A stretch of DNA of 64,000 nt, from the NCBI GenBank assembly GCA_964036045.1, contig OZ038379.1:189113885-189177884 (forward strand). The letters are read 5' to 3'. Origin of the DNA: Eutreptiella sp. 'Long Island Sound 2002' (taxonomy: Eukaryota; Euglenozoa; Euglenophyceae; Eutreptiales; Eutreptiaceae). The notes under the pieces were generated by a model. It made no database searches and had not been told where the DNA came from. It saw only the letters and a program-made list of their open reading frames with translations. The position numbers were made by a program, and so were the translations under genes. Of this stretch, positions 9,662 through 21,153 are shown one piece after another; positions within the stretch are counted from its first letter, which is position 1; each line of letters begins with the position of its first letter.

Positions 9662-12018
9662 TAAAGAAGGTCCCTACCAGGACCGGCCCCCGCTGTGCCC
9701 CTTCCGCCTGTTACACCTGCTGATTTACTCCGGATCAGCGATTGCATTCCTCAAGCTCCAGGGTCCAAATCCAAAAAATATAGAAAATAAAATCCTCCTT
9801 CAACCCTGAACAGCAACCAGATCCCAAAAATACAGCAATAACCCAATTCACAATCCAAATCAGGCTGCGGGCTTCCGTTCAGCACACCGGTTGTCTCACG
9901 GTGGCGGGCATGTACAAGAATTGCACCAAAAAGGAAAGCCCTGAAATTGGCATATGAACACAAATAAAGCAACGTTGGGGAAAGAGGTAAACGTACACAT
10001 TCACAGCCATAAACCCCTCATTTTCTGGACTCAAGACCTTCCCTTGACACACCAACATATTGCCCTGAACCAGGTCAAATGAGATGGCTGAATGCCATGT
10101 GTCACAAGTCACTACACAAACCCCAAAAATGTGTTCACTCCCAAGCCTATATATCCTAGCCCAATAGGGGAGGTGGCGTGTCATGGCCTAGAGTGGCACT
10201 CAGGACCATGCCCTACCCTGACGGAACCTTGGTTGGACTTGGAGTCGAATGGGCTTGGAGATATGCCCCATGAGTTTGAACTCATAACATGCCAAAAAAC
10301 TGCCAATTCCCACCATATTGGCCATATATCAAATATATGCTCAAAATTGAAGTTACCACTTATCCGAAGGCTCAAAGCATGCATGGAATTGAAGTCTAGT
10401 ATTCATGGAGGATCGAGACCAAAGGCCAATGCCCATGTACATCCCCACTTTACCCTCGAAACCCCTTCGGATATGGGCGCCACGCACTGCCCAAGTCAGC
10501 CCATGATCTTGAGACCAATTCTTGTGATCCTTCGTGCGCCAAGCCAAATGGAGTACGCGATCCGGCATATGGTGGTGTTCAACTCCAAAGCATATGCCAA
10601 CATTTCAACAACATACCATGGTTCGACTCTCTATAGGCTTCTTGCTGTTTGCCGACCAGGTAAGTACACAAAACGCAAAAATGAGCAACAATTGAGGTCA
10701 AAAAGATGAAAATATGACCAAATACAAAGTTGTCATGATAGTATATCTCTATGCTCACCCATGATATCCGCTCGTGGTTCAATACACAAATGATTGGAAC
10801 CATTTGCGAACAATTCCCCCACTTGGATCCCCAATCAGGCGCATGGAGATACCTTCGCCACTCGTATCTACATGCCCCATGAAAATGGGAGTGCACTCAT
10901 GGATCTCTTTGCCCAACATACCATGAGCAATACATATGCGGTAGACTTAGTCTAGCGCTTTGAATTCCACAATTGGGACATGGGCAAAGCCCTTGTCACG
11001 TATGGCTCCCCATCTCTTCGGCCACACGAAGATATATAACATGGGTGTGAGCATATCAAACATATACCATGCATATAACACATACCCTCAAAATGTGGCT
11101 CCCACCATGATATGCCATGTCCCTCCATGGACATAACTTCACGTTAAAAATACGTAGGAACCCAAGGAAAGTATCTATGCAACCCCAACACTCATGCGGT
11201 ACACTCGAAAGTCGCATTAAAATATTCGGTTGCACGGTCCAAGAGTTATATATCACTTTATACCCTCTTGACCATTATCCCTTGCTATACCGGGCATGTG
11301 TACACACCAAAGGCGTTTGATGCTTCCTAAATTAAGTTGAGACCAAGGCGTTTGCAACGCAACCTTTCTTATTCTCTTTCCTCACACTCGCGCGTAGATA
11401 TGGCCCTTCAAAGTGGTCCCACGATTCACTTTTGTTTCCCTTATATCTCCAAGTCAAATGGGTGGCAAGTATAAGGAAAACCTGATTCGGGCATAGGGAA
11501 AAGAGTATGACCACTCGAAGAAGGTCAAATCAAGTGCGGCGATGTCGAAGTCGAAAATCCGATTTCGACATCGCGAAAAATTCAGATTAAAATTTCGAGT
11601 GCTTATTTAGAAAATTGCGGAAGCACCGAACCCTTTACAGATGAAATCTGACCCTTCATCGGAGTTTCCGCCAAAATATCTGGAAATAACAGTTAACCAA
11701 TCGGTTAACGCAAAATCGCGAGCCAACTGACAGTCGCCGATACATTGACCATCAGAACGAAAGGCTGAAAAATTACGGAAACATTATGATAAAAAAACCC
11801 TGTTGATTCCTGATATTCTGATATATAAATCTCCGCTGGCGGCGCCTCGGTACTGAATGTGGCCGCTCATAGATGGAATGGCCAAACCTATCGCACTATC
11901 ACATCGGGTTAGGTCAGGTGGATGGGAGAGTATGATATCAGCCAATGGCGGCTTGCCGGCAAATAGATACACACCCCAAGTGACCCCAAGATGGCCACGG
12001 GGGTCCGAACCGGCTTCA
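9662..12018 (-). repeat. T2 3' LTR (alpha family), complete
   Basis: A 2357-bp LTR reads leftward from TGAAGCCGG (12018) to ...CTTCTTTA (9662). The part 10442-12018 is nearly identical to the truncated 5' LTR at 40197-41772, and the whole aligns more loosely with 42907-45333. A TATA-like TATATAAAT lies at 11821-11830 (plus-strand reading) and a 10-bp inverted repeat at 11540-11573. Near its end, an ATG at 9747 opens the same frame as T1 gag (MQSLIRSKSAG against MQNLVRSKTIG), so gag begins inside the LTR in this family. The 3' end is TA rather than CA. Confidence 0.85.
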
Positions 12019-12410
12019 CCCCCCTTCTCAGAGCGTTGTATCCGCTCGGAAACAATTGAAGAGAGGACGGGAGGACCCCAATGGGCTCCAACCCCCCCCT
12101 CCATGTCCCAAGGACACATGGAGGCCCCACACACGTCGTAGGCGTCCCCCATGCCCCAAGGGAGGGGTGAGGACACTGATAATCAGTGCCCTACGCCATA
12201 TCGGTCTCCTCTTGATCTACAACATGGACCAAGGGGATCAAAGATAGAAAAACGTCGTCGGTCGACCTAAATAAGTATACCACAATGAAATATATATGTG
12301 GAGATCGAGTGAAGGGGGTATATGGCCAATCAAGGCCGAAAAATCCCCGGATGAACGCCCTCACCCGTCTCCTCAATCACAGAAACAAACAAAATGCCAA
12401 GGGGGATCCA
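12019..12410 (-). other. T2 3' non-coding region with polypurine tract
   Basis: This lies between the end of the pol reading frame and the 3' LTR. Read on the minus strand, GAGAAGGGGGG (12029-12019) immediately precedes the LTR TGAAGCC and is the polypurine tract. The rest has short ORFs only and nothing else that I recognise. Confidence 0.7.
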
Positions 12411-15400
12411 TTACGGTGCTACAGCAGCAACCAAATGGACCAACACGTCCTTGACATCCAAAGAAATATTCTTTTTCTTCTGGTAGTCCATCCAGACCGT
12501 GGTGTACCTCGGCACAAAACTGCTCGGAGGCTCCCACGAATCCCTGGATGCGGCGAATCCCTTTCAACGGACTTTATAAAGCCTACCCCCAGGCGTCCCC
12601 GGGTCCGGGTTGTCCGCCAGGATCTTCTCAGCGGTGAAGTCGTCGTCCTCACCCTCGTCGTCCGAGTCCACATCGCCGGCCGTGAACTCGAAGGTGACGG
12701 GACGTCCGCTGGGGTCCGGTGCTCGGGAACGAAGCTGGGTATGGTCGCGGTCCAGGATCTTGTTATCCCCCACACGAACCGCATACACATCCTGCCCGAC
12801 CTTCCGCACGATTACCCCCGGCACATACCAAGACGCCTGCCGATGCCTGGACAGGACATCCTTGTGGTGCCGCTCCACCCACACGGTGTCTTGGAGAGCA
12901 TACTTCTGGACTTGTCCCTGCTTGAAGTACTTGGCCCTCTTGTCATGCTCATCCTGAAGTGCCTTGCACACCTTGGCCGCCGTGTCGTCCGCCTCAGCCA
13001 TCATGGCGTTCGCATCCCGGGCCACCTTGCCATGGTTCAACCACGGGAGAGTGCGTGACACTCGATCCCGTAGGAACAGGATGCGATGGGGCGACAGTCC
13101 AGTGGGCCCCGGAAGGTCGTGATACGCTTGGAGTACCCTCCACAGCGAATTGTACCAATTCCGGACCGGTTCGTCGATGTGCAGCTGGCGGAACTTCTCG
13201 AACATCTGCCGCCCGGCCACCTCAGCCCGGCCATTCGACCGGCTGTGGTATGCCACGGTCTTGGCATGCCGAATCCCCATGTGCTTGCACATCGTCTTGA
13301 ACCACGTCCCCACGAATTGACTGCCCCGATCGCTGCAGATGACAGCCGGGACATCGAAAATCGTCAGCCAATGCCTGATCATGGCATTAGCGACGGTCTT
13401 GGCCTGCAGCCCCACTCCATGCTTGTCCTTCTTGTCGTTCTTCATGGACTTCTTGCCAGGGACCGCCACGATATACCCACTGTGCCTGTCCACCGCCAGG
13501 ATGACACAGTCGTAGGTCTCTCCTTCCACGGTGACCTCAGGCATGGCGAATACATCCATGGCCACGGACCGCATAGGGGCCTCCGGTATAGCCGTGCACA
13601 CCGGGTTGCCCGCTGTGGAGTGGTTGGGGCTCTTCGTGGCCCGACACACGGCACAGTCGCTGCAGTACCTATCCAGGATGGCGTAGTACCCCGGAGGGAA
13701 CTTGAAACGCCACTCCAGGTCCTGCTGCATCTTGTCTCGGCCAGGGTGCATAAGCTGGGCGTTGTGCCAATGGTCAATGAGCTCCTCCACTCGGTTCTCG
13801 GGCACCAACAGCTTGTCCTTGAGGAACAATTTGTCCCCATCCTCGGTCAAGCCCTCAGGCCACTCGTCGTCCGACGGGGCGCTCACGGCATTCCAGTACT
13901 TGCTCCAGTGCTCGGATGCCGCGTAGTCATCCGACCAGTCCTCTGTGAGCACCGACCTGACTAGCTCTACAGGGGCCACCATCCATTGCTCGAGGGTTTC
14001 CTCTCGAATAGCTTGGACGTGGGCGCCCCGGAACTTGGCCAGGTCTGTACGGTTTGCCATAACCACAAAACACTTGACTCCCTCTTGCTCCATGGCCTTC
14101 TCCATCTCGATAATGCGCTTGGCCTCCTCGGTCTCCTTGCCGTCCCCATGGCTGGATATGTCCATCCACGCCTTGCCCGCGGGGTAGGCCCAGCGACTGA
14201 GGCAATCTGCCACAGTGTTGTCCTTCCCCGGGACGTACACGATGCTGAGGTCGAACTTGGCGAACGTCTCGTGCCATCGGGCCCTCCTAGCCGCTGGTCC
14301 TGAGGGGGTGTCGACATGCTCCTTGTGCCAGCTCTGTAGGGGCTGGTGGTCCGTGCAAACCACCACCGGCTGCAGTCCGATGTGGCCAGACCACTTCCTG
14401 AGCGCACATACAATGGCATATGTCTCCTTCTCCCTCGCGGTCCATGTTCGGCGTTGGCCCTCGGCCAGGATCCTGCTCCAGAACGCCACGGGAACATGAG
14501 TCCCGTCGTCCCGGATCTGCTCGAGGACTGCCCCCACGGCATAGTCCGAGGCGTCTGTCCGTAGCACGAATCCCTTGTCCGGGTCCACCAAGAACAGCCC
14601 CAACTGCCCCAGGAGTCGCTCCTTCAGGCTGTTGAACGCATCCTCTGCCTCAGGGGTCCAGGCAAGCTTCTTCTTGCTCCCCTTCCGGCCATCGAACTTG
14701 CCCACCTGCAGCATCTTGTGCAGCGGCCCCGAGAGTTCTGCATACATCCGGACATAGCCCGAATAGTAATTGCAGAACCCCATGAAGGACCGGAGTTCGC
14801 TGATGGTCTGGGGCTTTTCCCAGTGGTGCAGGGACGCCAACTTCCCAGGCATGGGACGGCGTTGCCCGTGACCAGCCACGTGACCCGCGAACTCCACTTC
14901 CTTCACGAAGAGTGAGGCTTTGGTGGGTTTGCACACCATCTTTTGCTTGTCCAACTCGCTGAGCACTCGGCGCAGATCCTTCTCATGCGCGTCGATGAGC
15001 TCGTCCTCAGTCATGTTCTCCGTGCCGGACCCGATGATGATGTCATCCACGAAGGGATCGGCACAGTCCCGGACAGGACCGAGTAGGTCCTCCATCATGC
15101 GCTGGAAAGCGGCGTTGCCATTCTTGGCGCCCATGGGCACCACTTTCCACTGCATGGGCCCCAGCGGCGTCGACATCGCTGTGCAGGGCCTGGAGTCCGG
15201 GTGTAGCGGCATCTGGTGATAGCCGTGTTTCAGGTCTAACACCGTGAAAATCCGCTTTTTCTGTTGTTTTTGGAGGATGGAGTCAATCAGGGGAAGCGAG
15301 TACGAGTCGTGCTCGGTCTGCTCGTTCAAACCTCTGTAATCAACCACCAATCTCCACTCGCCCTTCTCCTTCTTGGGCACGATGAAGGCTGGGCTGGCCC

Positions 15401-15851
15401 ATTCACTGTCGGAGGGTTCGATCCGTCCCCGCTCAATGAACTCGGCCAACAACTTCTTCATGGCCTCGGCCCGATCGCCCTGAAGTTGGTACTCCCGATG
15501 ACGATAGATCTTCGGGTTCGGCTTCAGCTTGATCTTCGCTGTACCAAACCTCCCACGATCTGAAGGGTTCTTGTTGGCGACGCCACTAAATAGCCGCGGA
15601 TAGGCATGGATCAGCCTCTCCTTCAGCTCGGCGACCTTCGGGTTCTCCTGGGCCTCTTCAGCCGCTTGCTTCGGTATCGATACAACCGACCGCACTGCGG
15701 TATAGGCCTCTTCTGGGTCCGAGTCCGACTTCTCCTCGTCCGATATGCCGTCTTCATCGTCGTGGGTCGCGATTCCCACCGATAATCTTCGAAAATTTGC
15801 GGCCTCGGGCTGGTGCTCGTCGCTACCGGTTCCCGCTCTTGGAAACCCCAC
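12411..15851 (-). pseudogene. pol: T2 pol: RT, RNase H, integrase, chromodomain
   Basis: The open frame runs from about 15851 to 12564. The domains in order are: RT (VVDYRGLN, FTVLDLKHGYHQ, and the catalytic FVDD near 15.05 kb); RNase H (FVLRTDASDYAVGAVLEQ); the integrase HHCC zinc finger (HWHNAQLMHPGR ... CSDCAVC, near 13.7 kb); the integrase core with D, D and E in MDVFAMPEV, CSDRGSQF and SNGRAEVAG; and a chromodomain (DDFTAEKILAD ... LYKVR). A TGA at 12564-12566 falls where T3 has the chromodomain Trp (FKVRW). Past it the frame stays open (KGFAASRDSWEP...) to a TAA at 12411. Upstream a frameshift near 15.78 kb separates it from the domain X frame. Almost full length, but inactive as read. 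Confidence 0.85.
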
Positions 15852-16986
15852 GTTGGTGGGTCCGACCCAACCAGACCATCGTATTGGTCCGCGATGTGAT
15901 CCATGACCCTCGCCACGAACTCATCCTGCTCATACTTGCCGGTGACCAACATCTTGTCATCCCACCAATGCGGAGATGTGACCATGGCCCGCCTCTTCTT
16001 GGCTGCCACACGGTCGTGCATCTCCATCCGCATGTAGTTGACGACGTCGTCGATCTCGGCGTGGGACAGGACGTCAATACCATCAATTGGCTGATCCATC
16101 CCTTCCTTGGGCTGAAACATGACCGTCATGGGCACCGCCTCCACCCTACGGATGAATGCTTCATCACCCGTGGGTTGGGCTTGCGCCCCATCCACCAGGA
16201 AAGCCTTGGTACCCCACGCTTGACCCGGGGAGGGCATTGATACACCCTTGGCGTCGATGAACAACTCCTCCTCTGGCCCGAATGACATCTCGTTCAGGGT
16301 GATGGAGTCCAGCGTCGACTTGAGACCCTCCAGCGGACATGGGGTGGATCCTATGCCGGTTATGACCAGGATCCCCTTCGCCCTATCCGCGATGATCTTC
16401 TCCACCGTACGTCTGGTATTGTCCAGGGAGCCATGCCAATACATGGGTCCCCACTCCTTCAAACCTCAATGCCTGTGCCAGGCTGAGTCTCCTCGATGCC
16501 AACGCCTCCTACACTTCCGCAAAAGTGGGGCATCCCGGGAAGCGAAGACGTCCGTCTCGGGCGCTTTGGCTCCCAGCGTCTGGATCATCCTGTCATACAC
16601 CTGCGGCGCCATTCCATACTCCGTGAGCTGAACTCCGCGGTCTCCTCTGGACTCGGCACCCACAGCTTGCACCGCTCGGACGATCCGATCCTCTTCCTCA
16701 GCACTCCATTGGGATGATCCGCATGCATAGTCCGTGGACAGCCATGTGAGGCATTCATCATCCTCCCGGACCAGCGTTGCACGATGGGGAAGGGCTCCAA
16801 TGGCGTTTGCCACCATGAAGTCATACCCCATGATCATATCCCAATCGGTAATATCGGCCACATAGAAGTTCCCGGATAGAGTGCTTCTCTTCGCCTGATC
16901 GGGGCGGTTCAAGCGCTCATGCTCCCAGAATTCCATCCTGATAGTGGCCTCATATATTATGGGTGCCACCGACCATAATCTCTCCG
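15780..16986 (-). pseudogene. T2 protease C-terminal half and domain X
   Basis: This continues the protease frame interrupted by T4: EATIRMEFWEHERLNRPDQ, then ITDWDMIMGYDFMV, then domain X starting TDVFASRDAPLL. An in-frame TGA at 16466-16468 breaks it where T3 has Trp (KKHWGP). Reading continues in the same frame from 16462 with KEWGPMYWHG, then RTVEKIIADRAKGILVITG. The NPPF motif of T5 corresponds here to a degenerate YWHGS. A frameshift near 15.78 kb then leads into the RT frame. Homologous residue by residue to T3 pol around residues 230-420. Confidence 0.75.
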
Positions 16987-17497
16987 TTTTCAAAATCCTC
17001 CAATTTTGAACTCGTGTGCTTTCCTTTTCAAAATCTCGTCACTGAAAACCCAAGCGGACACGGCAACGAATGGATACAATACAAACCCAAGACTGATTGA
17101 AATCTTGAACTCTCTCAGTGTATTCACAGATCCGTCAGTGTGTCCATACTGAGATCAAACGATCCCATTGCACACTATACAAACAATAGACATTCAGCAA
17201 TGCATTACATACATTAACACACGCTAAATCCTACAAAATCAGATCATTTTATAATAAAAATCAGTGCTTCTCAGAAAGAAAACAATGCACAAATCAGTGC
17301 GCACGCGTGCCCTGCAGTGCCCAAAAAGCGGCATCTGCACCGCAACGCCAACAGCATAATATATGGGTTTATGTAACATACAAATGTCAGTACAACCAAG
17401 TACTGAACACTATACACAGTGACAAAAATAGCAATAAAGATGATAAATTGTAAACCAACAGAAGACACGGGCATTCAGGCTTGTCCTCACCTTTACA
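16987..17497 (-). repeat. T4 3' LTR
   Basis: A 511-bp repeat matching 19413-19923 with very few differences (for example the ACTCTCTCA/ACTCTTTCA region). A 67-codon minus-strand ORF is present in both copies and shows no known motif. Confidence 0.85.
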
Positions 17498-18456
17498 CTC
17501 CCCCCCCAAGCCCACACAGGGCCTGCCCCAGAGTGGCTGAACCAAAACAACCCAAAGGTGAGGCAAGAACGGTTTGGGTGGGTCAAAAAGCACTGCTTTG
17601 GGTGGGTGTAAAACCGTTTTGCCTCCAAAATGAGCCTGCAAGGTTTTACACTTCCCCCCCAGGCTCAGAACTACCCTCCCAAGGGTGGCTCTGACCGCAC
17701 AGAAATAATGAAACCTGCAGGCTATAAACCTACAATAGTATACACATGTAGCTGCGTTGTGCTCTGGCTCTTTCTACCCATTCCAGGTAAAAAGGCTACT
17801 ATCTAACCAGTGGAATACCATGGTGCCATAGATAGTTAAACCCCTACAAAGGGTTTTCTGTCACCGCAAAACGTGCCCCTACAATCAGCATTGGGGCGGT
17901 AGTCATCAAGTCCTTTATACCTATACCCATATCCTGAACTGGGGTATTCAACTGTCAAGTGCCATGGCACAAGACTTGCAGTGCCATGGCTACTGCCCAA
18001 AAAATTAGTATTAAAATACTGAAACAAAAAAAACTCCTCTGCTTTTCTTTGAAAACAAAAGGAGGTGAAAAACAAAAAAAGACATCTGCTCACAAGCAGG
18101 CAGGTGCAAAGCAAAACAGAATTGAAAAACTGAGTAAACCAAAGTTCACTCAAAGTGTCAAGCAGGGTGTATCCCACCACTGCTCATTGCAGATTCAAAA
18201 TAGCATCTACAACAAAAAAGAAAGCAAAGGCACATGTCAGTGCCAGCAAACAAGGCGCTCGGCGCCCACGAAGAGGTCAAAAAAGACCTCGTTGACATAC
18301 TGAAAATGTACATGCGAGCGAATCTAAATCAGATCCCTGCATATATGCAGCCCAAAAGGCTGTACACTGTGCAAAGCACAGTTGTTCACACGAAGCATAA
18401 GAAGGCGCTCGCAGCGCCAAAAGCTGTCAAAGTTGAGCGCTGTCAACGCCAACTCC
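17498..18456 (-). other. T4 3' non-coding interior
   Basis: This lies between the T4 ORF and its 3' LTR. It has two similar purine tracts on the minus strand, one at 17510-17498 beside the LTR and a second at about 17660-17648. Each precedes a TGTAAA, as if the PPT-LTR start were partly duplicated. No ORF that I can support. Confidence 0.6.
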
Positions 18457-19347
18457 TTACGAGAAAGGATTATTCGTGTCCTCGCATCTTCGTGGTTGTA
18501 CAGCCTGGCCCCACGTCTCGCGTGGTGGGCACGCTGCCACTTGTGAACTGGATCTCTTGCCCTGATACAGCCAAGTCCACTTTTTAGGTCCCACCATTGT
18601 CTCAAAAAGCTCGAGCAGCTTGACGGCTGCATGGCGCCGCTGCACAGCACGTCCTGCTCTTTGGCCGCGCCACCTTTTACTCGCACTTTCCGTGTTCGGG
18701 TACCTGCTTGTTTGATTCGCGGTTCCTTGTAGGTTACGTTCATTTGCTTGGTCTCGTTCTTGATGACTTAGACTCCACGCGTTCTTGGAACTCCCACGTT
18801 GCAACTCCTCCCTTTGGCCTCGCAAAGCTTGTTTCTCTGAGACTTCGGTTCTCGTTGCATTCTCCACCTTGACTTCGTTCTGCCTTGGCGCCCACTTCAC
18901 TTTTTCGGGAGCTACAAAACAATGAGAGAGACTTGCGTTCTCAAACTTGCGCTGTCTTCTATGACCCATTTGTTCCATGCCGCTTGCTTGTGACTGATGA
19001 CGGCTCAGTTCTTGCTCGAAAGCACATACCCTTTTTCCGAAGTCACTCAGCATTCTTTGTATCTCGATCGTGGACCTGCGCACTTCCTCAGTGGACTGCG
19101 CGTCGTCATCCTTGAATTCCTTCACTTCGCAAGGGGGCTGGTTGGAAAACAGTTGACGGAAGAGTTTTTGAAATTTATGTCCCCAGTTTGCAAAGAGTCG
19201 TGCGCGGAAGAAGTCGGCAGTGTACCTGAGCTCATTTCTCAACCGAAGTTCCTCTTTTTCGAACTCTTGCAACGAAAGAGACGGCAGTGGCTGCGATGGT
19301 CTTGGCGGCGGTGAAGGGGCTGGTCTTGACGGCGCCTTTATAGCCAT
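18457..19347 (-). CDS. T4 internal protein, unknown function
   Basis: A 296-residue protein from the ATG at 19347 (CCCATGGC context); the open frame extends upstream to a TTG at 19419 without a better start. The N-terminus is Pro/Ser/Ala-rich (APSRPAPSPPPRPSQPLP). A long charged helical stretch follows (LQEFEKEELRLRNELRYTADFFRARLF, then VRRSTIEIQRMLSDFGKRVCAFEQEL), likely coiled coil. The C-terminal half is basic and Gln/Ser/Asn-rich. There is no zinc knuckle, protease DTG or RT motif. As the only ORF of a non-autonomous element, a Gag-like packaging role is possible but is inference only. I do not recognise the family. Confidence 0.55.
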   Translation of the reverse strand: MAIKAPSRPAPSPPPRPSQPLPSLSLQEFEKEELRLRNELRYTADFFRARLFANWGHKFQKLFRQLFSNQPPCEVKEFKDDDAQSTEEVRRSTIEIQRMLSDFGKRVCAFEQELSRHQSQASGMEQMGHRRQRKFENASLSHCFVAPEKVKWAPRQNEVKVENATRTEVSEKQALRGQREELQRGSSKNAWSLSHQERDQANERNLQGTANQTSRYPNTESASKRWRGQRAGRAVQRRHAAVKLLELFETMVGPKKWTWLYQGKRSSSQVAACPPRETWGQAVQPRRCEDTNNPFS

Positions 19348-19412
19348 GGGGTGTGATCTGCAGTAACCTTGGGTTTGGCGGTCGTGACGATCTTTTGGGA
19401 CATTTGATCTAC

Positions 19413-19923
19413 TTTTCAAAATCCTCCAATTTTGAACTCGTGTGCTTTCCTTTTCAAAATCTCGTCACTGAAAACCCAAGCGGACACGGCAACGAATGGA
19501 TACAATACAAACCCAAGACTGATTGAAATCTTGAACTCTTTCACTGTATTCACAGATCCGTCAGTGTGTGCATACTGAGATCAAACGATCCCATTGCACA
19601 CTATACAAACAATAGACATTCAGCAATGCATTACATACATTAACACACGCTAAATCCTACAAAATCAGATCATTTTATAATAAAAATCAGTGCTTCTCAG
19701 AAAGAAAACAATGCACAAATCAGTGCGCACGCGTGCCCTGCAGTGCCCAAAAAGCGGCATCTGCACCGCAACGCCAACAGCATAATATATGGGTTTATGT
19801 AACATACAAATGTCAGTACAACCAAGTACTGAACACTATACACAGTGACAAAAATAGCAATAAAGATGATAAATTGTAAACCAACAGAAGACACGGGCAT
19901 TCAGGCTTGTCCTCACCTTTACA
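19413..19923 (-). repeat. T4 5' LTR
   Basis: The 511-bp partner of 16987-17497. On the minus strand it starts TGTAAAGGTGAGG at 19923, in the middle of the T2 protease gene (after HLKVA). Confidence 0.85.
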
Positions 19924-20417
19924 GCGACCTTCAGGTGGATCGGTCTCCGGCTGGGCTGCAGGAATTCCTCCTTGAACAACCCTCTCCGGACCAGGCTCAC
20001 CTGGGCACCCGTATCCACTAACACATCCACCACCTTCTCCTCTCGTCCGCACCGCACTCGCAATTTCAAGTGCAACTGCCGCTCATCGCCATGAGGTGTA
20101 TGGACGACTCTCACGGCATGCAACTCTAGCACGTCCGGGTGCATCAGGACTTCAAGGGTATGGTCACGGATGGTGTAGATCTTGGGTTGGTCCTGCCCGT
20201 CCACGGGGCTCTCCGTGGTCGCTCCTTCCTTCTTGCCATGTCCCGTACCCACATGTACTTCCCTTGGCAGGGCGCTCCAGGGGTTGGGAGTGGCGAAACT
20301 CAGTGGTTTTGGCTCTTCTGGACCCTTCTTCGGCACCCGATGTGCCTTCGCTTTCTCTGGGATTCCACTGATTTTTGGAGGAGAGACCTCCGAGGTCCCA
20401 CTCCCGTGGGGGCTCCT
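19924..20417 (-). pseudogene. T2 protease N-terminal half, cut by T4
   Basis: This follows the T2 gag UAG in the same frame: linker KPLSFATPNPWSALPREVHVG, then the HAVRVVHTPHGDERQLHLKLRVRCG strand region and the intact catalytic VDVLVDTGAQVSLV. The coding sequence breaks at 19924 after HLKVA, where T4 is inserted, and resumes at 16986. Unlike T1 the catalytic DTG is preserved. Confidence 0.8.
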
Positions 20418-20420
20418 CTA
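20412..20420 (-). promoter_or_regulatory. T2 gag/pol UAG readthrough site
   Basis: UAG (20420-20418) is followed by AGGAGC and the same CCCAC-GGGA-GTGGG hairpin as T1. The frame is open across it into protease. Confidence 0.65.
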
Positions 20421-21149
20421 GACTTGGCTTCCCGCAGCCCCTTCCGGCTGCGGTCCGCCAGGACTTTGTCCTCCACGTTGCTGGGCTTTGAGTTCCTCCA
20501 ACGTCCTCAACATGTCCTCAGCAACTTCCTCGATCGACCTCACTCGTCGGTCTTGACCAGGTCCACCACCATAGCCTCTTCCTCCGCCTTTTCCTTGGCC
20601 TTTGCCTCGGCCTTTTCCCCCGTCTCCGCCCTTCGCGTTCCAATCGGAAATCCGCTGCTCCTTGGGCTTCTTCTCGGGGTGGGCGGTGAAGTAGGCCTTC
20701 TTGTCCGCCTCATACACCTTGCACTGACGATGGTCGTGTGCATGGTTGTTTCCCTTGCCATAACAGACCCAGCACCCGTCGTGCTGAGACCTGTACTCTC
20801 GGAACGGTAGCGGTGGGTTCCCGATCCTCCTTGGCTCTTTGCCCCTTGGTCCCACCCGGCTCCATCTGGACCGATCCTGCCCATTGTTCCTCACGTTGTG
20901 CGCCACAAACGCGAAGAAATGGGCCTCCTCGTGATCCTCCCGGGACCAGTGGTCTTGGCCACTTCCACTACCATCCTCCGCGGAGTTGGCCGTGTCCTTC
21001 TGGATCTCCCGATGATGGCGATCTTCTCGGTGGCCTCGTTGTCCATGACCATGTCGTTCCTGCACGTGGGCCTCGTTCTTCGCATTGAGCTTCAACTCCA
21101 CCGTGATGTACTTCACGATCTCGTCCAGGCTCATGCGGGCGAAGATGAC
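20418..21149 (-). pseudogene. gag: T2 gag, C-terminal part
   Basis: The continuation of T2 gag beyond T3: VIFARMSLDEIVKYITVELKLNAKNEAHVQ, a His/Asp/Glu-rich spacer, EEAHFFAFVAHN, the zinc-knuckle variant (CWVCYGKGNN ... HDHRQC) and a Gly/Lys-rich tail ending GAAGSQV before the UAG. It joins residue for residue to 38347 onward when T3 and one CTGC are removed. T1 shows the uninterrupted version. Confidence 0.8.
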
Positions 21150-21153
21150 CTGC
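21150..21153. repeat. T3 target-site duplication, left copy
   Basis: CTGC immediately before the 5' LTR, repeated at 38343-38346 after the 3' LTR. Confidence 0.8.

Larger units (their letters stand above)
16987..19923 (-). mobile_element. T4, non-autonomous LTR retrotransposon
   Basis: Two direct repeats of 511 bp (16987-17497 and 19413-19923), nearly identical, bound a 1.9-kb interior. Read on the minus strand, a purine tract CTTGGGGGGGGAG (17510-17498) lies just before the 3' repeat, so the element reads leftward. The interior has one ORF and no protease, RT or integrase. The ends read TGTAAAGG ... TTTGAAAA, the second not canonical. No target duplication is visible in the T2 protease sequence at the edges (CTCTCCG | GCGACC), and no TGG-type primer-binding site follows the 5' LTR. 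Confidence 0.8.

Noticed and set aside
12564-16468. UGA read as tryptophan in this organism
   Set aside because: The intact T3 and all five host exons use TGG for Trp and have no internal in-frame TGA; the TGAs occur only in decayed elements.
16981-19930. A target-site duplication for T4
   Set aside because: Left flank CTCTCCG and right flank GCGACC are simply adjacent in the uninterrupted protease sequence; no duplicated bases can be assigned.
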